Notes under the pieces: model-generated
Seen by the model: the letters and a program-made list of their open reading frames with translations, nothing else
Database searches by the model: none
Told to the model about the DNA's origin: nothing
Position numbers and translations under genes: made by a program
Source: Nitrosomonas sp.
GTDB taxonomy: Bacteria > Pseudomonadota > Gammaproteobacteria > Burkholderiales > Nitrosomonadaceae
Direction of reading: 5' to 3'
Assembly: GCA_016708955.1 (NCBI GenBank)
Contig: JADJES010000024.1
Location: 90,435-154,434, forward strand
DNA: 64,000 bases
Part shown: piece by piece, positions 58,737-64,000 of the stretch
Position numbering within the stretch: the first letter of the stretch is position 1
How the letters are laid out: each line of letters opens with the position of its first letter

Positions 58737-59716
58737 GTGCTTATGAGATTTCTTCCGTTATTAACATTCATTTTTATCTTGGTTTCTCCCGTAACACAAG
58801 CTGCCAACCTTCTTTTCAAGTCGAGTTTTGGTGATGGTGTTGCACTGGGGAGTATAGAAAATTTTTACTCGAACGGTAAAGGAGCGCAGCGGACTATCAT
58901 AGGCACTGATAAAGAGACAAGTTTTAGCTGGCCAATTAAGGCATTCGGTGCAAGTTCCTCAGTCATTCAATATATTACTGTTGATCCAATTACACCGGAC
59001 ACAATTAAGGACTATATAACCGCAGAAATTAGGGCGGTTCCTGGGCCTGATGGCAATATGGTCAATGCACTATTTCAAAACGTAAAAATAAAAGGACCGG
59101 TAGGGAATGCCGGTTCTCAATCACCATTTGTTATTAATAGACGGACAGACATTGGCGATGTAACTACTGCATACATTACATACTGGTTCAAGTATCCAGT
59201 TGATTTGGCATCGAAATTAGATAGTAGCGTTTCTTCCGGAAACTGGCGCACTCAATTTGAATTTAAAACGGGAGGCTATGACGGATTGGCATATAGTAGT
59301 ATTGGTGATTATCGTGTAATTATTAACATACTAAAAAATAAAGATGGCCAGCTCTATTGGCTTACAAAAGGAGACAGCTCCAATGCTCCATCACCTAAAG
59401 TAGATTACTGGCGCGAGGAAAACCATACCGTACCGGTTCCAGTAGATAAATGGTTTAAATTTGAGGTGTATTGGCACCGTTCAAATGATAGCGACGGACG
59501 CTTTTGGCTGCTATCGACGGTCAAGAGATTGTCGATCATTATGGTCCAAACATGGGAGCATACAATTTACCGATTAATCGGATAATGATCCATAATGCTT
59601 ATAGTGGTGGCTATGCAAATGTCGAAGCGCATACCACAGGACTCGAAATTTGGGATGGCTTTCCATGTGGAATTGGAATATCTTGTATTAAAATTACTGA
59701 AGTTTCACCGTTTTAA
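58737..59716 (+). pseudogene. secreted concanavalin-like (heparin lyase I-like) protein, frameshifted and with a MITE at its 3' end
   Basis: A signal peptide (FLPLLTFIFILVSPVTQA) precedes ANLLFKSSFGDGVALGS and an all-beta fold with VTTAYITYWFKYPVDL, NWRTQFEFKTGGYDGLAYSS, VPVPVDKWFKFEVYWHRSNDSDGRFW. Near 59510 one base is missing; the other frame then gives AAIDGQEIVDHYGPNMGAYN and ends in ISCIKIT. The MITE follows, so the last residues (EVSPF) and stop come from the MITE. The domain resembles polysaccharide lyase/glucanase-like lectins; it could trim the EPS, but this is an inference. Confidence 0.78.
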
Positions 59717-59901
59717 GATTACAAAGGTTCGCAGTGCTTATGGGGCGAAGATAATTTTGATAGAGTTTGCGCTATTTATAGCAAACCCCCATTAAATTAT
59801 CTTTAAACGCAGTTATTCACTTGATGGAAAAATATACAATTTTTCAATGAAATATGGCATGCGCCCGATATTACCACAAAATCAAAAGCGTGAAACTTCA
59901 G
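59697..59901. mobile_element. 205-bp MITE, copy 2
   Basis: The left end is CTGAAGTTTCACCGTTTT and the right end (opposite strand) CTGAAGTTTCACGCTTTT. TAAAATTA lies at 59689-59696 and 59903-59910 (one extra base on the right). It is the same sequence as copy 1 but in the opposite orientation, again 205 bp, with terminal repeats shared with the IS at 16615-18185. Confidence 0.92.
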
Positions 59902-59910
59902 ATAAAATTA

Positions 59911-60135
59911 GTCTTCCCTGAAAAAGTATCAAACAACAGTTGTTCTGGAAAAGCTACCCGGGAAAACTGTTGCCTACTAGAATGCATGCCCCGGTAGTTT
60001 AAATTTCCATCAAGGAATCTGATAAATTTGCAGTTTTCGCCACGGGAAAGAAAGCCAAAGATGGCCAGTAGCGATTGTTTCAGATTCCAATCGGCAGCAC
60101 ATCAGCATGTTGATGCGATCGCCGATAGCGCCTTT
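59911..60135 (-). pseudogene. IS5/IS1182-like transposase C-terminal remnant
   Basis: Read on the minus strand, the region gives YLKGAIGDRINMLM followed in a shifted frame by AADWNLKQSLLAIFGFLSRG, which resembles the C-terminal end of IS5/IS1182 transposases. It is short and frameshifted, and the family is tentative. Confidence 0.4.
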
Positions 60136-60348
60136 CAGATAGTATAGTGGACCCTCCTTTCAAGACAGTAAATTAAGATGGTATAAGATGGTATCCTGCT
60201 AAAAAAGGAGCAGGAAATGACGGGAGTAAAGCGAAAGAATTTTACGGGTGATTTGAAGGCTAAAGTAGCGCTTGAAGCAATTCGGGGCATCAAAACGGTG
60301 AATGAAATTGGTCAGGAGTTTGGTGTGCATCCGACGCAAGTTGGTTTA

Positions 60349-62073
60349 TCCTATTTTCCTCAGTTGATTCCTGTAAAATTGCCACAAACGTATTTCTGGT
60401 AAGGGTTTGCGACAGAATAGGAGGCTCACCCAATGGGTGAAATTAAATTTGAGAAGAAGACACTGGTCGAGGCGATCAATACTACTTTGCAGAAGACGGA
60501 ACAAACGGCGGCTGAACAAAGCGTAGCCACCCTGGTGGCCGGTTTCACGTTCGCTGGGATGAAGGCGGAAGCGCCACAGCACTGGGGCACTACCGTTTTT
60601 GCCGAGTTTTTGGAAGTTTCTGGGTTATTCGCCCGCTGGGTGGATGGATGTCCAATGGATTACACTAGTCCCAACGCACCCAAGGTAGTTGATGTGCTTG
60701 GCACCTGGCTATTATCGATCTTGGATGGACAGCGACGCTATGCACATGTTGCCGGGCTGCGCGGCGATGAAGTTGCTCCCCAGATACTCGGCATGAACAA
60801 GATCATCAGTGACGAGAGTCTGCGTCGCGCACTGGCGCACTTGGCACCGGCCCCATGCAAGTATGGTAGCGAAGAAGAACGCGCTGCCCGCGCAATCCAA
60901 CTGGCGAAGAGCACAGCATGGATGGATAAAGCCTGGGCGAGAGCACCCAAGAATCTTTACGCACACCCTGGATACTCGATGCCGACACCAGCGTCAAACT
61001 GTTGTATGGTCACCAGGCAGGTGCCGAGATTGGCTACAACCCAACCAAGCCGGGACGGCCGAGCCATACTTTGCACACCTACCGGATCGGCAACATTCGG
61101 CTGGTGCTCGATGTCGAGGTACAAAGCGGTAAAGCCAGTGCGGCGAAACATACCTGCCACGCCTGTGCCAGCTAATTGAGCGGCTCGTCCCCGAGGAACG
61201 CCCCGCCCTGGTGCGCGGTGACAGTGCCTTTGGTAATCAGGGGGTAATGGCCGAGATGGAGCGAACTGAACAGCACTACCTCTTCAAGCTACGGCAAACT
61301 GCCGGAGTTAAGCGTCTGATCGAGCGGCAATGGCAGCAAGGCGACTGGCAGAACGCAGGGCAAGGCTTTGACGCGGTGGAAGGCAGCTTCGGCTGACGGG
61401 CTGGAGTGGTGCACGGCGTGTAGTGGTACTGCGGCGGCGAATCAGAAACAGCATGGCGGCAGCCGAGACGAGCAATGAGAGCCAGCAGCCGACGCTCCAT
61501 TTCATTGACCATTCAGACAAGGTTAAACTCTGGGAATACGCTATATTGGTGACCAATACAGACTACTCCCTCGACGCCATTGGCCAGTTATACCGGGATC
61601 GGGCTGACTGTGAGAATGGCTTCGATGAGCTGAAAAACCAATGGGGCTGGGGTGGCTATACCACGCAAGACCTGGAACGTTGCAACCTCTCGGCGCGGGC
61701 AGTCGCGCTCATCTACAATTGGTGGAGTTGGTATGTCAGACTGGCACACCCGAAGACACGCCTGGAGGCAATCACTAGCCGTCCCATGTTGCTCAGCGGC
61801 ATTGCCCGCCTGACCCAGCACGCCGGTCAATCCCGATTACTGCTCACTCTGACTCACGCAGCCGGAGATCATATCAAGTCGATGATCGCCAATATACGAA
61901 AGGGTCTTGATCATGTTTTGGCAAGTGCGCCTCAGTTGACCAAAGCAGATCGTTGGGGCGTACTTGCACGCTATATCATTAACAAAATTATTGCAACCAG
62001 ACCGAAAAATTCACAGCTTCTCGGTTCCCTTCCACCCTTTTTTGCCATTGAAATGACCTAACAGAGGAATTTA
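60349..62073 (+). mobile_element. DDE insertion sequence (IS1380/IS4-like) nested in IS3 orfA
   Basis: It is flanked by GGTTTA at 60343-60348 and 62074-62079 (6-7 bp; the next T is ambiguous). The ends TCCTATTTTCCTCAG and (opposite strand) TAAATTCCTCTGTTAGG are weakly inverted. It contains a transposase with two frameshifts. The family is tentative. Confidence 0.7.
60433..62061 (+). pseudogene. DDE transposase (IS1380/IS4-like), two frameshifts
   Basis: It begins MGEIKFEKKTLVEAINTTLQ, with EVSGLFARWVDGCPMDYTSP and GLRGDEVAPQILGMNKIISD. The frame changes near 60925, after which another frame reads WILDADTSVKLLYGHQAGAE and ALVRGDSAFGNQGVMAEM. It changes again near 61395 and continues LYRDRADCENGFDELKNQWG (DDE Glu region) to FFAIEMT. 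It is inactive as read. Confidence 0.78.
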
Positions 62074-62243
62074 GGTTTATGGAAGAAGGAACTGCAAGAG
62101 CAGGCATCGAGCCTATTTGAGACCAAGCGCGGTGTGAAGCCTGTTGATCCGTCAGCGAGTTCGGAACGACTGTATTCCGAAATCGGTCGATTGAAGATGG
62201 AATTGGACTGGCTTAAAAAAAAGTCCGGGATCAGCCAATAGCG

Positions 62244-63086
62244 GTGCGAAAACAATGGGTCGGCGCGACGGAGCCATTGCCACTGATGCGCCAATGTGAA
62301 CTAACCGGCGTGGCGCGTTCCACTATATATACGCCCCGCCTGGTTGTGCAACCGGATGAGCAGGAACTGGCTTTACTGGCACTAATTGACGCGGAATACA
62401 CACGACACCCGTTTTACGGCAGCCGCAAGATTGTGCACTATCTGCAAAGTTTGGGGCACACAATCAACCGCAAGCGTGTACAAAGATTGATGGGCATATT
62501 ATGCCTTGCGGGTATGGCGCCGGGGCCACACACCAGCCGACGACACCCGCGACACAAGGTTTATCCGTACTTGCTCAGAGGCGTGTCGATTGATCGCCCC
62601 AACCAAGTGTGGAGCACAGACATCACGTACATTCGCCTGCCGCGAGGGTTTGTGTATCTGGTGGCGATCATTGACTGGTACTCTCGCAAAGTATTGTCAT
62701 GGCGGCTATCGAACACGCTGGATAGTCGATTTTGCGTGGATTGTTTAGAGCAGGCACTGCAGTTGCATGGCGTGCCTGACGTATTCAATACCGATCAAGG
62801 CAGTCAGTTCACCAGTGACGAGTTCATCGGCGCACTCAAAGCGCGTGGCATTGCCATCAGCATGGATGGGCGTGGCAGGGCATCGGACAATATCTTTGTG
62901 GAACGGCTCTGGCGCAGCGTCAAACACGAAGATGTTTACCTGAAAGGATATGCAACAATGACTGATTTAATGCTTGGTTTGGCAGAATACTTTACGTTTT
63001 ACAACACGAAAAGGATGCATCAGTCGCTGGAATACAGCACACCGGGCAAGGTGACCTGGTCAAGTAAAACCGGACACCTCAGTTAA
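62244..63086 (+). CDS. IS3-family transposase orfB
   Basis: The GTG at 62244, just after the orfA stop, opens a 280-residue integrase-core protein with HTH_21 (MRQCELTGVARSTIYTPR), the catalytic D,D,E as WSTDITYIRL, FNTDQGSQFTSDEF and DNIFVERLWRSVKHEDV. The C terminus (TPGKVTWSSKTGHLS) may include sequence of the neighbouring element. OrfA is interrupted, so a fused OrfAB cannot be made from this copy. Confidence 0.85.
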   Translation: MRKQWVGATEPLPLMRQCELTGVARSTIYTPRLVVQPDEQELALLALIDAEYTRHPFYGSRKIVHYLQSLGHTINRKRVQRLMGILCLAGMAPGPHTSRRHPRHKVYPYLLRGVSIDRPNQVWSTDITYIRLPRGFVYLVAIIDWYSRKVLSWRLSNTLDSRFCVDCLEQALQLHGVPDVFNTDQGSQFTSDEFIGALKARGIAISMDGRGRASDNIFVERLWRSVKHEDVYLKGYATMTDLMLGLAEYFTFYNTKRMHQSLEYSTPGKVTWSSKTGHLS

Positions 63087-63961
63087 GCAACTTTCATCGT
63101 TTTTGCTGCTTCAGCTTCATATTGGTTCGGACTTTTGTAATCCAGGTATGAATGCAGTCTTTGGTTGTTATAAAACACGGCGATATACTGCAAAATGTCC
63201 TGCTGTGCTTCATAGCGGGTTTGGTAATGCCGCCATTGGCAACGTTCCTGCTTGAGGCTGCCAAAGAAGCTTTCCGCAACTGCATTATCCCAACAATTTC
63301 CCAGACGACTCATGCTGCCAATAAAACCATATGCTTTCAGTAGATTGCGGTATGCTTTGCCGGCATACTGCGACCCGCGGTCCGAATGCACGATCAGGCC
63401 AGGCGGTGGCCGACGCAACCAGATAGCCATTCGCAATGCATCACAAACCAGTGTTGCTTTCATCCGTGAGCTCATGCTCCAACCGACCACTTTTCTGGAA
63501 AACAAATCTATTACGATTGCCAGATACAGCCAGCCTTCCTGAGTCCAAATGTAGGTAATGTCGCAAACATAGACTTGATCCGGTTTGGCAACCGTAAATT
63601 GCCGATTCAATTGGTTCTCAAACACTGGCAACGGGTGATTGCTGTCCGTCGTCACCTTGTATTTCTTCCGGTGTCTCACTTGTATCCCGGCTTCCTGCAT
63701 TAGTCTTCTTGCCTTCCAGCGACTAACCCGATAGCCCAAGGCATTTAGCGCTCGTTTCTTCCTGCGACTGCCATAGGTGTAATCGCATGATTCTGCAATA
63801 TTCTTCACAGCATCAAGCAGCTTTCGATGATACAAGTCATCAGGCTGATTTCTACGGCGTTGTTCATAGTCATAGTAAGCACTGCGACTGACACCCAATA
63901 GCCGGCACATTAGGCCGACCGGGCAGGTCTTTTTCTTTTGGGTGATGAACGAATACTTCAC
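63083..63961 (-). CDS. second IS3-family transposase orfB, reading away from the right edge
   Basis: The 292-residue protein on the minus strand has an HTH_21 region (CRLLGVSRSAYYDYEQRRRN), RKKRALNALGYRVSRWKARR, and a rve domain with CDITYIWTQEGW, VHSDRGSQYAGKAY and AVAESFFGSLKQERC. The upstream orfA lies beyond the window. Its stop overlaps the end of the converging IS3 orfB. Confidence 0.88.
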   Translation of the reverse strand: MKYSFITQKKKTCPVGLMCRLLGVSRSAYYDYEQRRRNQPDDLYHRKLLDAVKNIAESCDYTYGSRRKKRALNALGYRVSRWKARRLMQEAGIQVRHRKKYKVTTDSNHPLPVFENQLNRQFTVAKPDQVYVCDITYIWTQEGWLYLAIVIDLFSRKVVGWSMSSRMKATLVCDALRMAIWLRRPPPGLIVHSDRGSQYAGKAYRNLLKAYGFIGSMSRLGNCWDNAVAESFFGSLKQERCQWRHYQTRYEAQQDILQYIAVFYNNQRLHSYLDYKSPNQYEAEAAKTMKVA

Positions 63962-64000
63962 TTCGTTTCTTTCGCGAAAAAGACCGCCGCCTCCTTTAAT

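Larger units (their letters stand above)
60217..62241 (+). pseudogene. IS3 orfA, interrupted by insertion of another IS
   Basis: The 5' part (60217-60348) reads MTGVKRKNFTGDLKAKVALE to HPTQVGL and the 3' part (62080-62241) reads WKKELQEQASSLFETKRG to WLKKKSGISQ. Joined across the duplicated GGTTTA they give about 97 residues with the usual helix-turn-helix and leucine-rich C terminus, in frame. OrfB begins two bases later. Confidence 0.8.
60140..63082 (+). mobile_element. IS3-family element split by another IS (ends approximate)
   Basis: It starts near GTGGACCCTCCTTTCAAG (60141) and contains orfA (60217-60342 plus 62080-62241) and orfB (62244-63086). A DDE element is inserted in orfA (see next entries). 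The right terminus is unclear because it abuts the second IS3 element at about 63083. Confidence 0.6.

Noticed and set aside
1..64000. tRNA and rRNA genes
   Set aside because: I looked for TPsiC-like and cloverleaf patterns and saw none I could support.

Overview
The window looks like chromosomal DNA of a betaproteobacterium close to Nitrosomonas (an inference; there is no rRNA to confirm it). The reasons are the trxA-rho-rpmE order, an ABC ferric-iron importer, a paired L,D-transpeptidase/YcbK-like operon, and an epsD-epsE-epsF-epsG-xrtB-epsI exopolysaccharide block of the type described in methylotrophic and nitrifying betaproteobacteria. The second half is visibly more AT-rich than the first.

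Layout. 1-9 kb: 5'-truncated CHASE hybrid histidine kinase, PhoX-type phosphatase, a truncated hexapeptide acyltransferase, M15/YcbK-like peptidase and L,D-transpeptidase, and an M18 aminopeptidase. 9.3-18.4 kb: an ISL3 element sits in the loop of a palindromic repeat, followed by a giant (about 2,000 aa) repeat/RTX protein gene whose 5' end has been separated by a degenerate 1,571-bp DDE insertion sequence with an exact 8-bp target duplication. 18.4-24.5 kb: palindromic repeats, a Sel1-repeat protein, a secreted tail-collar protein, two translationally coupled GTPases and a DUF3750 protein. 24.5-32.1 kb: FbpABC-type iron transporter behind a possible Fur box, thioredoxin, Rho, L31, a cupin and a zinc alcohol dehydrogenase.

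32.6-59.9 kb is one long exopolysaccharide locus, all on the + strand. The export and chain-length genes (epsD-G) come first, then exosortase B, epsI, a polymerase, and a set of tailoring and sugar genes: F420-dehydrogenase-like, pyruvyl transferase, PP-loop protein, CapA, flippase, sulfotransferase, asparagine-synthase-like amidotransferase, acyltransferase, AlgD-like dehydrogenase, methyltransferase, GT4, GT2 and a secreted lectin/lyase-like protein. Ten of the sixteen non-mobile genes after epsG carry at least one frameshift or nonsense codon. Two of those breaks fall next to the catalytic cysteine of the enzyme (exosortase B and AlgD). The locus therefore looks either dead and decaying, or affected by base-level sequence errors.

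60-64 kb is an insertion-sequence pile-up: an IS5/IS1182-like remnant, an IS3 element split by another DDE element, and a second IS3 element running off the right edge. Two 205-bp copies of a MITE share their terminal inverted repeats with the IS inside the giant gene. One copy sits inside an IS200-like transposase and the other at the end of the lectin-like gene. This non-autonomous/autonomous pair is the most notable novel feature of the window.
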